Shown one piece after another: positions 10,606 through 22,840 of a stretch of DNA of 64,000 nucleotides. The stretch lies in the NCBI RefSeq assembly GCF_026914185.1, contig NC_070575.1, positions 2,232,001 through 2,296,000 of the forward strand. The letters are read 5' to 3'. The notes beneath the pieces were generated by a model. The model saw only the letters and a list, made by a program, of their open reading frames with translations. It did no database searches and was not told where the DNA came from. Position numbers and translations under genes: made by a program. The stretch comes from Puccinia triticina. Lineage: Eukaryota > Basidiomycota > Pucciniomycetes > Pucciniales > Pucciniaceae. Each line of letters opens with the position of its first letter. Within the stretch, counting starts at the first letter, position 1.

Positions 10606-10610
10606 ATATC

Positions 10611-10965
10611 TTACTCATAATCTTCTGAGTAACTCTTCATCTAACTCGCCCCTCTGTCTTAAAAAAGTACATAGTTCTTGAGGGGCTAGAGATAGGGAGT
10701 TTTTTCTCTATTCTTATTTACTGAGGCACGTTGCTCCTGCACTGGTGCCCATATATAATATTACATTTTAAAACAATTTTTATTTTTATGTTTTTCTTCT
10801 GCGGTGCTATTGCACCGCAGTTTATTCACATTAATTTACATAAAAAAGTTAGCTGGGCCCTACTTAATATAGTAGCCCGGCTGACATATCCAAACAGCCA
10901 CAAAATAAAACAGAAAGGAAAGAACATCATATGAAAGAAAAGAAAAACTTCAGTCACCCAGCAGA
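10611..10965. other. No gene seen
   Basis: Short AT-rich spacer with a small hairpin (GCGGTGC/GCACCGC near 10800-10818) between Copia-1 and an older Copia relic. Confidence 0.45.
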
Positions 10966-10970
10966 TGTTG

Positions 10971-12796
10971 TCAAAGGCACTCAAGCGGCTCCCTTGTTAG
11001 AGATTTAGTGAGTATGTCAGCCAACTGTTCACCTGTAGGAACCCACGTCATCTCAGTTTTCTTCTGATATAGTGCTTGGTTAGCTATATGGAACTCCCTA
11101 TCAGTATGTCGTGCTTTCTTATTAGAAGAATCATCCATGCCTATTTTTACGGCAGATTGATTGTTGCAATAAAGTTTTCCAAGGAAATCCTTACCTACAA
11201 TATCCTTGAGGAGATGTTGGACCCAAATTACCTGCCTAGTTGCAATGCCAAGTGCCACGTATTCGGCCTCACATGTTGATGCTGTACAGTAGCCAACCTG
11301 CGTGAAGCCCAGATGATTGGGCATCCCATGAAAGTAAGAAAAAAACCATCAACTTTGAATGCTCCCCGCCCCAGGAAGCATCACAATAACATTCAGCGCT
11401 TTTCCTTGCTTTGTTGGCCAAAGGGTAAGGACCTCATCCTTTGAGTGGGCTAGATAGTTGACCAGATGGCGTACTCCTTTCCAATGCGTCGGTCCAGGCG
11501 CTGCAGAGAACCTTGCAAGGAAATTTACCGCAAAAAAAATCTGGCCGTGTCCCAACCACCACATAGCTGAGGGACATCACTACCAACAAGAAAGCTTTGG
11601 AGGAAGAAGGATCACCTTCTTGTTCTGAGTTAATATCCAGGTTAGCTGGCAGCGGTGTCTTAGCCATTGACACCCCGTCCCAATGGTTCTGAAGGATATC
11701 ATTTACCAGTTTCTGTTGACTCAAAACAAAAGAATCTCGAGTACGTACTATTTCTACTACTAATATAGAGGATATTTCTGCCTCCCATTTGATCTCAAGT
11801 TTCCCTTCCGACGCGCGTTTGAGACCTTGAAGGGCGCCCACTGAATCACCGGTAACAATGCCGTCATATGTGCACCCATATCACCCCCGTGCGCAATAGA
11901 TCCTGGAGCACATAAAGACTGGTGTCATAGTGACTGGCTGTGTAGCCAAAACCCTTTAGCACGCCGCGCAGGTGCAGCCATCAGCACCGCTCTGCCTGTC
12001 TGTTACTTTACAATGCCTTCTTGAGATGGAGTCCTTTGCCTGGATTGACCTTCATTCCCTCCAGTGGTTTTATCCAAATTTTCTCATCAATGTAAGAGTT
12101 CAGATATGCTGCTACAAAGTTAAATGAGTGCATGGGCCAATTTTGAGCAGCTTCCAGGGTTAGTACTAGATGCATGGATGCAAATGTTGCTGTGGGTGCA
12201 AACATCTCTTTGAAATCTTTCCCTGGAATTAGGGCAAAACCTTGTGCCACATATTGCGCCTTATACCGTGTGATCTTCCCATCTGGCGCCTTCTTGATTG
12301 AGAAAACCCAGCGTCCATCAAGCTTGCGTTTAGGAGTTTCCATTGCGCGTACCTCCCATACTTGCTTTATATCCAGATTACTGAGTTCTTCTTCAACGGC
12401 CTTTTTCCAGTGCTCCCAGTCAGTTGACTCCTATGCCTGCTTAAATGTCTTTGGAATTCCCGCCATGTAGAAACCACATGTCTCTATGACTTCATCGACT
12501 AACCTCTATTCTCTTTCAAAAGCTAATTCATGGGAAAAATCACCTAGAGAAACATGGTTAGTAGTTGGATTGATTGTCAAATTAGTTTTTAGCTTGGAAT
12601 CAATGTGAGACGGTTGAACCATTGTGGGACCAATGATATCTTCAAAATTTGCCCAAGCCAACAAGACCAACTTTTCAGACTCAGGTATCCAGAACATCCA
12701 GCCTTTACTATCTCCAAGGTGCGCAATAAAATGTGCTCCGAATTCTCTATCTGCCAACTTGTGTCTCTTCTCTGGAGGAGTTAATAAATTATACAT
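10971..12796 (-). pseudogene. Decayed Copia pol fragment (integrase end, RT, RNase H)
   Basis: Read on the minus strand from about 12796 down, pieces in several frames match copia pol in order. First comes an integrase C-terminal region (RHKLADREFGAHFIAHLG, 12796-12506). Next is RT (DGRWVFSIKKAPDG, KDFKEMFAPTATF, 12343-12008) and further RT (SQQKLVNDILQNHW, GTRPD, 11841-11434). Last is RNase H (CEAEYVALG, KARHTDREFHIANQ, ADILTKSLTREPLE, 11324-10971). Frameshifts and stops separate the pieces, gag and the integrase core are absent, and no LTR was found. The lineage differs from Copia-1. Confidence 0.88.
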
Positions 12797-12802
12797 ACAC
12801 TA

Positions 12803-12820
12803 CACTGCAAGAAAAACTCT
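12803..12820 (+). mobile_element. Terminus of a CACTA-type MITE (CACTGCAAGAAAAA)
   Basis: CACTGCAAGAAAAACTC matches the ends of the MITE at 40960-41177 and its duplicate at 62960-63175. A convincing opposite end was not located here, so this is a truncated or diverged copy. It borders the Copia relic. Confidence 0.45.
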
Positions 12821-12839
12821 AGAAACTGCTTGCAGTTGA

Positions 12840-14350
12840 GATGCAGCAAGCTTCAATCAAGCTTCAGCTCAAGCTGGAGTCAAGCACCCAAATTCAGTGC
12901 TGGTGCACCTTGAGTGTGTACCTTGTTCAGCATCTCAATGTTGAAAATTCTGTATTGCTCATGCAGTAGGCTGAGGCAAATGAGCATCCCCCTGAGCACC
13001 CTTTCATTTTCTTTTGTTAAACACTCCATGTACTATTGAATCCAGCCAGAATAAAATAAAAAGGGTATGGAAACATGAAAGGGATATTGTCAGCTAGCTA
13101 CTTTATCAGAGCTAGCTGAACAAATAAAAAACACATAAAAAAGTGTTTCATTTACGCGTATAAAAAATCTAAGAATAAATAAGAAAACACTTAAAAAAAA
13201 GGACGCTGTGGTGCTCCATTCCAAACCATAAGTAGTATTTTATTGCTTTCCTTTACATATATTCATCATTACATTACCCATTTCCCCATAACCCTTCACA
13301 AATACCTCATTATTATTGCATATTCAGATTCTACGCCAAATTTCACCCATAGTCACTCATACATAGTACCCCCTTATCTTCAATGGTTCAATAGTTATAA
13401 AGGATATAATACTTACAGAAACCTTACAGTCTTCATTAGTTACATCACTCATTTCATTAGTAACTTACTTGAATCATTACATCACATTCTTTTCACAGAT
13501 ATTTTCTCACATACTAAACCCTTTACATACATTTCTCATTATGTACTATGCCTATTTGTACACATTACATCATTGGGTCTGTGCTTACCCTTTTCAGTAG
13601 TGCTCATCATTACAAGTTGTTACTATGTTCACATCACTTTCCCCATTTGTACAATCTTTTATTCCCATAGCCAGAACCTTTCCCCATTTGTACAACCTTC
13701 ATTCCCATAGCCAGAATTCCTCATTGTCTGTGCTCATTCTCCTTTCATATAAGAACTGTCCTTCCCCCCTCACTTGTACCTCATGCAGAGAACTATATGC
13801 AGAATTTATACAGAATTTTAGATACAGAAATTACAGTGCCCATTCTCATCAACCCATTGATATAAGTGCAGTTGCTCCTGAACCAATTGCTATTGAACCT
13901 TTGCCATTGCATTCCCCTCTCTCATCACTGCTCCAACCCTCTCACCCTCAGTAGTCAGTAGTCAGCTCATAGTACTAGCTCCTAAGATCAAGTAGAAATC
14001 AGCCACACCTTTTCTTCTTTTTCTTAGTGTTACTCTCATCCCCTCAGCATTAGTCAGGAAGGCAGCCTCATCAGCACCCTTGCATAGCTTACATTAGTAC
14101 TAGTGTTGCTATCCATTTCCCTTCCAAGCTCTATTCTCCCCTTTGAGTAGTTCCACAACGCGCCTCCTTGAACAAAGTAATAAGGAGGCGCAACTACAAA
14201 TTGAAAGAGTACATAAGCCAAAAAGTTAAAGGTCTGCAACTATGATTGCGAGTTACAACCTGTCAGCCTTAGAGTCCGCGCAGATGACCTGAAAGTCCGC
14301 CTTTTCTACATCTCAAATTATTTGAGCACAACGTTGATCTGCAAGCTCTA
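12840..14350. other. No gene seen
   Basis: Includes a strongly C/T- and A-rich segment (13240-13960) with CATTACA-like words. The 155-codon open frame there is compositional. No LTR pair or domain was found. Confidence 0.5.
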
Positions 14351-14360
14351 AGTTCCTCCA

Positions 14361-14461
14361 ATTGAGTCCCGCGACTCAATGAAATAGGTTTAATCTGCCA
14401 AGTGTGTAAAACTATTGAGTCCCGCGACTCAATGAATTACAATTGGGTCCCGCGACTCAAT
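14361..14461. repeat. Three copies of a 20-bp hairpin palindrome
   Basis: ATTGAGTCCCGCGACTCAAT occurs at 14361-14380 and 14414-14433, with a one-base variant (ATTGGGTC..) at 14442-14461. Each is an 8-bp inverted repeat (ATTGAGTC/GACTCAAT) around CCGC. Confidence 0.75.
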
Positions 14462-14762
14462 GAGAGTTATGGCGCGCATGCGCAGTTGTGACGTGGAATT
14501 GCTACCAGGCAATCCAACCACTTGTACATGTGTAATTATGTTAGCAAAATTGTTTGAGATATTGCAACTAGAATCTCTGAATCACGAATGCTCATCCTAG
14601 TAGGAAGCGCTCATCTTAGTAATTTATACCAAAGACAATGAGCCCCCGTCAGAGAAGAGCTCATCTTCGTGACTGAAGGTATGACAGAAAGATGAGCTCC
14701 TGTAAAAGTCACGGACTAGCCCTAGAGACTTAGACCTCTACGGTAAAAAAGACCCAGACCGT

Positions 14763-15430
14763 TGTAGGGACTCCAAAGGGATGGATGAGTGGTAATCAAA
14801 GTTCCGTTGTGGGGAAGATAAGTTGTGAATAAGTTGAAAGCCTATTAAAATTTACGGTTGGTTTGAAAGACCTGCCCCTCTGATGGTACTATGCAAATAA
14901 CCAAGAGTCTTGTAATCATTGTTCAAATGGTGTGGCTGATTCCAAAGATAGCTCTTACTTTTGTATAGTAATCTCCATAGATCACTTGCATCAATAGTTG
15001 TGGTGAATCTTTTGTAACTTGGATTAACGTGGTGGTTTCAATAAAGTTTGATATATGTTGTAAAATTTGTGATGTTAAATTGCTGACACTATGTTGTTAT
15101 AATAATCTGTTCCAAAGTAAATATAAATATATATGGGTTGGATGTTGGATGTTGGTTGGTTGGTTGGTTGGTTGTTGGTTCTACTACTGTTTTTAACACA
15201 CACTAAAGTTCTCTGCACTACTCCACTACTAATAACCACAATAAACAGACCTTCCTAGGCTGCTACAAACTAAACTAACCACAGTGACCAAAACTCTATA
15301 GGCTGATGGGGAAAAAGGAAAATTATAGTGGGGAGAGGCCCTCCTTTTATGTAGGAGGATGAGTAATTTCTGCTGCAGGAAGCTCCTTTTGAGGGATTTC
15401 TGCTGCAGAGGTTCTCACCTACACAGCCTT
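14763..15430. repeat. LTR-like repeat, related to 43996-44780
   Basis: It starts TGTAGGGACTC and shares long blocks in the same order with the insertion at 43996: the GTTTGAAAGACCTGCCCCTC block, CTTACTTTTGTATAGTAATC, the GGCTGATGGGGAAAA block, then a CTCCTT..TAT promoter-like block. A TTGG microsatellite lies at 15135-15180. The far end was not resolved. Confidence 0.6.
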
Positions 15431-17155
15431 TCTACACAGCCAAAAATACAAACAACACAGCTTTGCTGTGCTAGATACACTTTAAATCCACAGCCAAACA
15501 TCTATGATATACAAAATAAAAAACAAATACACAGCCTTCAGATAGATACCTTCTAACTCCACCTCCAAACAATGTTGCCTCCTGATAGATACCTTCTAAC
15601 TCCACCTCCAAACAACACAGCCTCCTGATAGATAGCGCCAAGGTTGTTGTCAGTGAGGAGTTAGATGCCAAATTAACCCATCACAAAAAGCTTCTACTTG
15701 GCTGGAACAACACAATCAAAGGGATGCTAGCACTTAGTTTAATCAATCAAAATTTCTTGCCACCTCAATGGCTAGCATTGATGGAATTCCTCCAGTCAAT
15801 TTCTAATCAAAACAACACCCCTGTTGAATATGACCTGCTTATGGACAAGGAAGTGCTCAATTGTCAAGAATCTGATGGCAAATTGGCTGGGGTGGATGAT
15901 CTGGAAGAAAGTTTTGCTGAAAACAATGAGCTTACCACAAGGGATCACCAAGGGACATTTATTCCACTCTGATTTCTGACAGTGCATCCGGGCTCAAGGC
16001 CACCCAATTACCACTGCTGATGGGATTGGAATAATCCACGGAACTGTTGGAGTCCGCCCCATAGCACAATAAGTAGTAGTTATGTTACACAATTTTAATA
16101 CACATTTTGCATCCCCAATACAAAGTCTTGTGTCTGGATCTTTCAGTGTCCAAAAGGCTCATCTGCGCATTTCAACAGCCAAAAGTATCATCTGTGAATA
16201 TGCAAGAATCAAACACTTTTTGGTGATGATCACTTGCAAGGAGTCCAATCAACACTCCGCGCAAAACCCAGGATGATTGGGGAGTTGTGAGTTGAATAAA
16301 TAGCGGTTTACTCAAAAGTGGTTGTGAAACCTTTGAATGAGGTGATAGGAGTGGTATGCTCAAGATGATTTTGTTCAAGACACCATATAAAGAATTTGTT
16401 ATTGGTGTATAAGGGTTGTTATGAGTGCAGTGGTAGTTTGTAAGTGTTATGAGTACAAGTGGTGAGTAAATCACTGATGAGTAATAGACTAGGGAACAAA
16501 AATGGGGGGGAGAGCTCCTTATATAGATAAATGTGAGGGATTTTTGCTCCAAGGGGGCTGTGCAAATACAGGAGTGGCTGTGTACAATTTATACAAGGGG
16601 TGCATGCATGAGTAAGGCTGTGCTTAATTTATGCAAGGAGGTGCATAAATGAGGTGGGGAACAATGGGGTAGTGGGGCACAGCCCGCAGGGGCAGTGCTA
16701 CATGATGTAATGCAGATGGCAAACAAGTACAAACTAATATATGCAGTGGAGCTAGAGTGGAGCGGGGGACGTATAGGTGTGTATGTTTATAGTGAGGGAA
16801 AGGTGACTTGAGATGCGTGACAGGGGTTTGATGGGATGCTACAGGTTGTCCGAAAGAGCTAACTTCCAGTGTAGTGGGGATCTGGTTATGCTTCCAGTGG
16901 TGAATAGGGGTAAGTTTGGCCTCAGATTCAATTTCTTGGGTCCATTTGGATGTACTGTGAGGCAATCTTTGACTAAGTTTATGCAAATGAGAGAAAAACT
17001 TTTGATTTTTCTCATTTTCATCTACCACAGCGCTAACGCTACTCTGGATCTAGAGTAGCAGGGTTTTGCTTTGCTACGCAAAAGCACTGCTTTTTGTAGT
17101 GAAGCGTAGCTCTTGTGGTGTTGCATACACACCAGGGTTACTTCTTGGCAAGCGG
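15431..17155. other. Repeat debris, no gene recognised
   Basis: A duplicated ~40-bp block (GATAGATACCTTCTAACTCC, near 15540 and 15583) is followed by an 82-codon open frame (15724-15972) with no recognised domain. Further LTR-like sequence around 16300-16650 has a CTCCTTATATAGAT block like that near 44689. Fragments of degraded LTR elements are the likeliest content. Confidence 0.4.
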
Positions 17156-17925
17156 GATTGTGGCAACAGTGGGCCGCTACACTACTTTTAGTTTTTAGCG
17201 TAGTTTAGTGTAGTATTTTTACGCTAATCTACACAAAAGTTACCTGTAGCGCCAATTTTAGCCAACTAAAAACTAACAAAATAAATTATTTAAAAAAAAA
17301 CTGGTAGCGTAGCGTTAGTTTAGACCTAAATAAGAGAACTAACGCTAACATCTTTCATCGATAGATGCTGTTTAGTCAGCGTAGCGTAGGTATCAGCTGC
17401 ACTACTTTTCAGTGTAGCGCAATCATCAGCTACACTACCTTTCAGTGTAGCGCAATCATCAGCTACGCTACCTTTCAGTGTAGCACAATCATCAGCTACA
17501 CTAAAAAACGGTGTAGTTTTTTTTAGCTACAGTAGTTATTAATGTAGCACCCAAGTTAGCGTCAGTTTAGCTCATGTGTAGCATAGTTTAGCTGAGTTTT
17601 AGCACAGTTTAGCGGAAGTGTAGCGCAATTCAGTGGAGTTTTTGCATCAGTTCACTGGGTTCTGTCATGGGGGAGATGTAGTGTCAAGAACTTGACAGAG
17701 AAAGTTGAATAACTTTATTTGATAAAGCCAAAGGCGTATAGTTGTTGTATTCAATATTTTTTCTACTTGGTAATCTAAGTCGTGTATATGTGATAGATTT
17801 TGAGGGAATGTGTGATATCGTGTATTTTTTGAGATAGGAAAGAAATTAGGAATAGGAAGCACATGTTTATTTATTTTTTTGATTAATTGAGCAAAAACAA
17901 AATGAAAAATTCATTTACTTGCTTT

Positions 17926-20442
17926 CTATAGATCTTTATCAAAATGGTTGGTGAAAGCCGTGACAATGTTTTGCGCCTTTTCAAATTTTCCAGTGATTTT
18001 CAATCCCGCTTTGAGCCACATATGACTACTGACACATCGTTCTATCGTTTGTGGTATCAATCTTCCCCGACCACTGGTGCAGACATCGGCAGCCGAATAA
18101 AATGTACGCTCGGCCGCGCAAGATGATGCAGAACAACCTAGGTAGTCCTTCGCTAACGATGATAGGACAGGGAACGTGCTTGAATGATCCTGAAAGTCAC
18201 ATATGGAATTTCATGAGTCGTAAAACTTTGAAATCAAGTAAATTCAAATAGAAACATACCTTCCACCATATCAAAGCACTCACGGGATCCTTGGAATTTG
18301 GGGCTGCAAAACAATCCATGTTCTTGAGGTAGAGCTCGAGTTCCTTGCTTTCTGCAGCCGCCGCAGTAGAATTGAATTCGTCAAAGATTTTTTGTTAACA
18401 ACTTCCTTGGGCTTTTCTTTATCTTCGTCCAAAACCTCAATGTCGTCACTTTCTCTTTTTAACAAAGCTTCCCTCGCCGCAAAGTGTCGCTCCAACAAAG
18501 CTTGAGCCTCCCCGCGCCAGTTATTTTCAGTATCACAAAATCCAACTAGTATCAAAAATAAAATCAGTACAGTTTTTTTTATACATAAAATTGAAAAGTA
18601 TTCTCACCGCCTTGGTTAATTCGTTCAACTCGTTAGATTTTTTTCGATTAGCGGCTGATTTTGTATTTTTATTTCTTGACATATACTTCGGATCGGTCTG
18701 TTCTTCTTCCTCTTGCTCATCTGGCTCATCGTCTTCATCAACCATATCTTCCTCGTATTCGTCAAGCTCCTTTGGATTGTTTTCTCCATCGGATTTGCTG
18801 TCGACCACCTTATTCTCATCGTTGGCGTTTTCTTCATCTTCTTCCGCTATTTTCTCCATTATATCGGGAAAGGGAAAAGAACCAAGGAACGCTTTCTTGA
18901 CTTTTGGTGGAGGTGGAGCTTCAATACCCAACTCCCACAAACCCGCATTGACCACCAACGCCATCTTATGACAAAAGCATTTGATATGCATCGTTGCATA
19001 ATCCCATTCAAGATCGCTCCCTATGAGGCGCAATTTACTGTGCATCTTTTCGGCCATGGTATTATTGTTTGATCCTGAATCTGTAGTCTGGCAAAGCATG
19101 TAAATTAATGCAAAGAAGATAAATTAGTTTTTTTTTGCATTTATACGTCAGCAGAAAACTGTTGAAAAGAACTTATTTTATTCTGAAGATTGTGCTTTTT
19201 CAAGATGTTGACAATTGGTTTGGCCAACAAGCTTCCCTTATGATGCCAGGCAACTAATTTCATACTCAAATGGAGTACTACATAATTCCACTGATTGCCG
19301 ATAAATGAAACAGAAGCACCAATAAAACCATGGCGGTTGCCTTTGGTTGTCCATACATCATGTACCAGATTGAACTTGCTATCGGAAGCCTAGTAATTTA
19401 TCACAAAAAGATTCAATACACAATCCCAACTTGAAAAGGGAAAACTTTGAATAAAATACGCACTTTCAAGCGGTTCAACATAGAATCTTGTAATTCCAAG
19501 TATAACTCTCTTGCCGAAGTAGCTGCCCACTTGCGCTTGAACAAGATCGCCGATGCTTCACAGTAGTTGAATGCGGCACGGAGATATGGGTCTTCGACAC
19601 GATTCCAAGGGAGTGCTTGACGAACAAGCCACATTGTAATGATCTGGTTGAGCGTAACATTATCGAATTTTTCTACTCGAGCAAAATGGTTGGTAATCTT
19701 TCCAGTTTTCCTTTCGTTTTTGTGCTGTATCCGTAACTCATCCACTGTTGGTGGAAGCTTAGCTCCATCAGCAATTGCTTTATGGCGATTTCGACATCCA
19801 ACTGGGCACCTTCCTTCTTGAGAAGATCCGTCACGGTGGGTTTTTAGATTCGACAAGGTACCCCGGGAGACTCGGATAGGCTTCTTACACCACAAGCAGT
19901 CATACGTTCGTGGTCCTTCATCGGCGCTCTGGAAATGATGATAATTAGATATAATTTTGAACCTTTTATGTTAAATAAGGACTTACATCGTTTGGGAGAC
20001 GGTAAGGAGCACCAAAAAACAGCAGTGGTTTGTCATAGGTGCTGTCCCTTCCTTTCTTCCGAGCTTTAGAATTTTCGCCATCGGAGTCTTGAGCAAGATC
20101 AATCACCGGCTGCTTATTCTTAGACGTTTCGGCTGTACTTTTCACGGAGGACTGGGATGCTTCCGGATTTTTATTCGTAGTTGTCTTGGCCTTTTTATTT
20201 CGAGAAACAGGTGCACTTGGGGAGCCACCTTTGGAATCAGATTGAGGATCCTTTTGCTTTTTTGACTGAATATTTGGACCAATTTGGTTGATTGAACAAC
20301 GTGAATCTGAGGATTGCCGGACCATTCCAGACCGCTGGACAGGAGTTGTAACTCTTGAGGAATGACGTGTTAACTGCTGGCTTGTATCACTTTGATATCC
20401 TCCTTGGTTTGACATTGGGATTGGAGTTGTTTGCTTAGACAT
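17926..20442 (-). pseudogene. hAT transposase, multi-exon, internally deleted
   Basis: From ATG at 20442 a basic, Ser/Thr-rich N-terminus runs to a donor at 19986. Exon 2 (19928-19464) has a BED-type zinc finger (CLWC, LKTH) and the hAT N-terminal motif FDNVTLNQIITMWL. Exon 3 (from 19389) has HDVWTTKGNRHGFIGAS. Exon 4 (about 19080-18620) has TTDSGSNNNTMAEKM, IKCFCHKMALVVN and a long acidic stretch. Exon 5 (18540-18255) has CDTENNWRGEAQALLERHF, then after a frameshift EFNSTAAAAESKELELY. The last exon (to stop 17926) is the dimerisation domain (YLGCSASSCAAERTF, TIERCVSSHMWL). Roughly 250 residues expected between exons 4 and 5 are absent, so it should be inactive. Confidence 0.87.
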
Positions 20443-20714
20443 TTTTTCAAGAGAATATGGATTTGATTGTTTTGTTAATGATCGAATGTTTCTTTCAGTG
20501 TTATAAAGTATTTTTAGAGTACGAGGGATGGTATTGGGTAACAAAGTTTTTTATCTGTTGGATGGTTTTTTGGATGTTTGTGCGGGTTCCCATATGAGTG
20601 GTAAGTACCAAGTAAGCCAGAATATGCATGCTGCATGCATATGAAATCCATTCTACATCAAATTTCAATTGGATCTGGTTACCTTTATGATGTTCAAAAT
20701 TGCATATGTCACGG

Positions 20715-20818
20715 TTTACATAAAATCATAAGACCAATTTTGGCTGGGAGATGTCAGCCTGCATAAAACTTAAAGTGAAATCTCCCAGCCAAAATTGCTG
20801 TTTATGATTTTATGTAAA
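20715..20818. repeat. Inverted repeat (~45-bp arms) within hAT-1
   Basis: TTTACATAAAATCATAA and CCAATTTTGGCTGGGAGAT on the left pair with ATCTCCCAGCCAAAATTG and TTATGATTTTATGTAAA on the right, around a short loop. No target duplication was found. Confidence 0.65.
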
Positions 20819-21573
20819 AAATTCTTTCCATTAAATTTTTACCAATATAGTTCTTCTCTAGATATTTGCAGAAAAATTGGGCTTTGCCCACAGGTTTGAC
20901 AGGAGTTCATCCACAAAACCAGATTTCCATGAGTTCAACCACTTTATTCATTTATCTGATGAACCATTTTTATTTATCTTGTTTTGGCACAATAATCAGG
21001 ATTCAGGAAGTTGTGTAAATTTCAAAAGAAATAATAATATGAAATGAGTCAACAGATTCTGAAATTATGGTTTTATTTACCACACCAAAAAATTAGCCAT
21101 TTTCTTGCTATAATTTTCAGCCTAAAGAGCATTAATACAATAGTTTATTGAAGAAACATATGGACTTTGTTTCTGGTTTATATGTCTTCTGTTTCTTGCT
21201 GATTTGTGACACCAGTATTGGTGTTACCCATCATTGTCAAAATTAATTATCAATCTGATCCAATTCAGTACCACCAAGAGTTTGGTTCCACAATTGATTT
21301 CCTCCCAAATAAAGCATACATACAAATCAAAAGATCTTAAAATGAGTTGAATGATATGCAAACAGAAACAAATTTCCCCAACAATATTCCAGCCTTTTCA
21401 AATTGAACCCTTTCAGTTTTCACTGAACTGGGTCAAAGCAAGTTTTAAGTTGATCCTCTTCAGCCCAAATTTGCAAAATGGATTTATTTTGTGTGTCTTG
21501 TGTTAACTTGAAGTTGAACCAATGAGTAATTATAGTAAGTGAAATTTTTCATGGAGATATAATGTGAAATTTT

Positions 21574-22840
21574 TCATGGAAACATGCTGATGAAGGAAAA
21601 AAGAATGAAGTATAACAAAGTAGTAGCTAACAAAGCAGCTTTTCCTAAACTACGGAACATGTAATAAAAATGATCACCAAAGTAATGACGGAAATCTTTG
21701 TAATGGCCTTTGATGTTCTTTTTACAAGCGTTTAGAAGTTGAAAGTTAATTTGGAGTGACATTCCAAGGCGGGTGAAGACAGAACTAGGGGAAGGCTTTA
21801 AGGTACAATGTTTATATTGGTTGGCCTTCCATATCATTTTTACTATACCATGCTGATAATCAAAATTGAGACCAATTTTGTAATCGGGAAAGACAAAAGG
21901 GCCAGAAGTAACATCATACTGAGAATTGGGAGGAGCTAAAGCACCAGTAGCAGAGAAAGTAGGAAGAAATAAGGCAAAGGCGTATTCAGAGACATCTTTT
22001 TTATTGGTATGGGGAGCATTGAAAAAACCATTTGTAGTGAAAGTAATATGGGGGGAACAATCAGAATCCTTGGGTGTTTCACCGAAAGAAAGGGAGTCAA
22101 AAGAAGGAAGGTTGTATTTTTTCATGATATCTTGATTTGATGCAAAAGGAACCGAACCAAGCTGTTTAAAATAGTCTCCAATAATCTTTCCAGCACGGGA
22201 GGACTGTTCAAAATGAGCATTATAAGCTTTTGCTTTGGCAGGAGTAAATTTTTTGATATATCTGCCGATGATTTGCATGAAGTCATATGATTTCCTCCAG
22301 CCAATGGCCCACATGAGGCCACCCCAGAATTGTTTAGAAGAAGAAACCTTGTTTATAAACTTTTTTGAGTTGTGTAGAAAAGTGGAAAGGAAGTTTAAGT
22401 TGTCGATTTCTTCAGGGGTTAACTCATTCCAAGGCGTGAATTCAATTATAGCAATAAGTGAAGTTTTATCTAAGGGGTCCCGTATCACCGATCGGCCAGA
22501 TCTTAAGAGAAAGAAGGAATCCCTGACGGTTTTGGCGGCCGCTGCGATCTCTTTGTTGGTAGGTGGACGAGTTGGATCATTTTTTTTGTCCAGTGGGATC
22601 AAAGGATAAAGATTGAGAAGCCGGAACTTGACACGCTGCCATTGAAATGCATTGTGGAGTCATTCGGGTGTATCAATGCCTATAGCTTTTTGTTGGAAAG
22701 CCGCATGCTCCTCAGCTTTTTTCTTCGCTTTGTTCCGATTCTTTGACAGTCGCTTTGAAGCATTATGGTTCCTGTGTGATATGCCGGTCACCAGTAGGAT
22801 TTTCAACCACCGACATCCAACATACCACCCAGTAGAATAA
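21574..22840 (-). pseudogene. Tet/JBP-like 2OG-Fe(II) oxygenase gene, one in-frame TGA
   Basis: A 342-codon open frame (22602-21574) continues upstream in the same frame through TGA 22662-22660 into a Lys-rich stretch (NRNKAKKKAEEHAAF), to about 22840. The real start or first exon is not resolved. The core matches the fungal Tet-like oxygenase family. It has a conserved N-part (GRSVIRDPLDKTSLIAIIEF, SSSKQFWGGLMWAIGWRKS). It also has the iron-site region NAPHTNKKDVSEYAFALFLP, then FPDYKIGLNFDY, a second-His region YKHCT and an Arg in TRLGMSLQ. The usual HxD reads H-T-N, so an iron ligand may be lost. Family members oxidise 5-methylcytosine or related bases and are often found with fungal transposons. 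It lies inside the hAT-1 bounds in the same orientation as the transposase. Confidence 0.78.

Larger units (their letters stand above)
5077..10610 (+). mobile_element. Copia-1: full-length Ty1/copia retrotransposon
   Basis: Two 343-bp LTRs (5082-5424, 10263-10605), TG...CA, differ at about one position (T5129-region versus C in the right copy), implying a recent insertion. The target duplication ATATC lies at 5077-5081 and 10606-10610. The primer site GGTTATGAGTCCC is at 5425-5437 and the polypurine tract AGCAAGGGGGGG at about 10251-10262. Coding order is gag, protease, integrase, reverse transcriptase, RNase H, which defines copia. Confidence 0.96.

Noticed and set aside
13243..13710. 155-codon open frame on +
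   Set aside because: CT/AT-rich low-complexity sequence with no domain and no supporting gene structure.
18591..18971. 126-codon open frame on +
   Set aside because: It is the reverse complement of the acidic stretch of the hAT-1 transposase.
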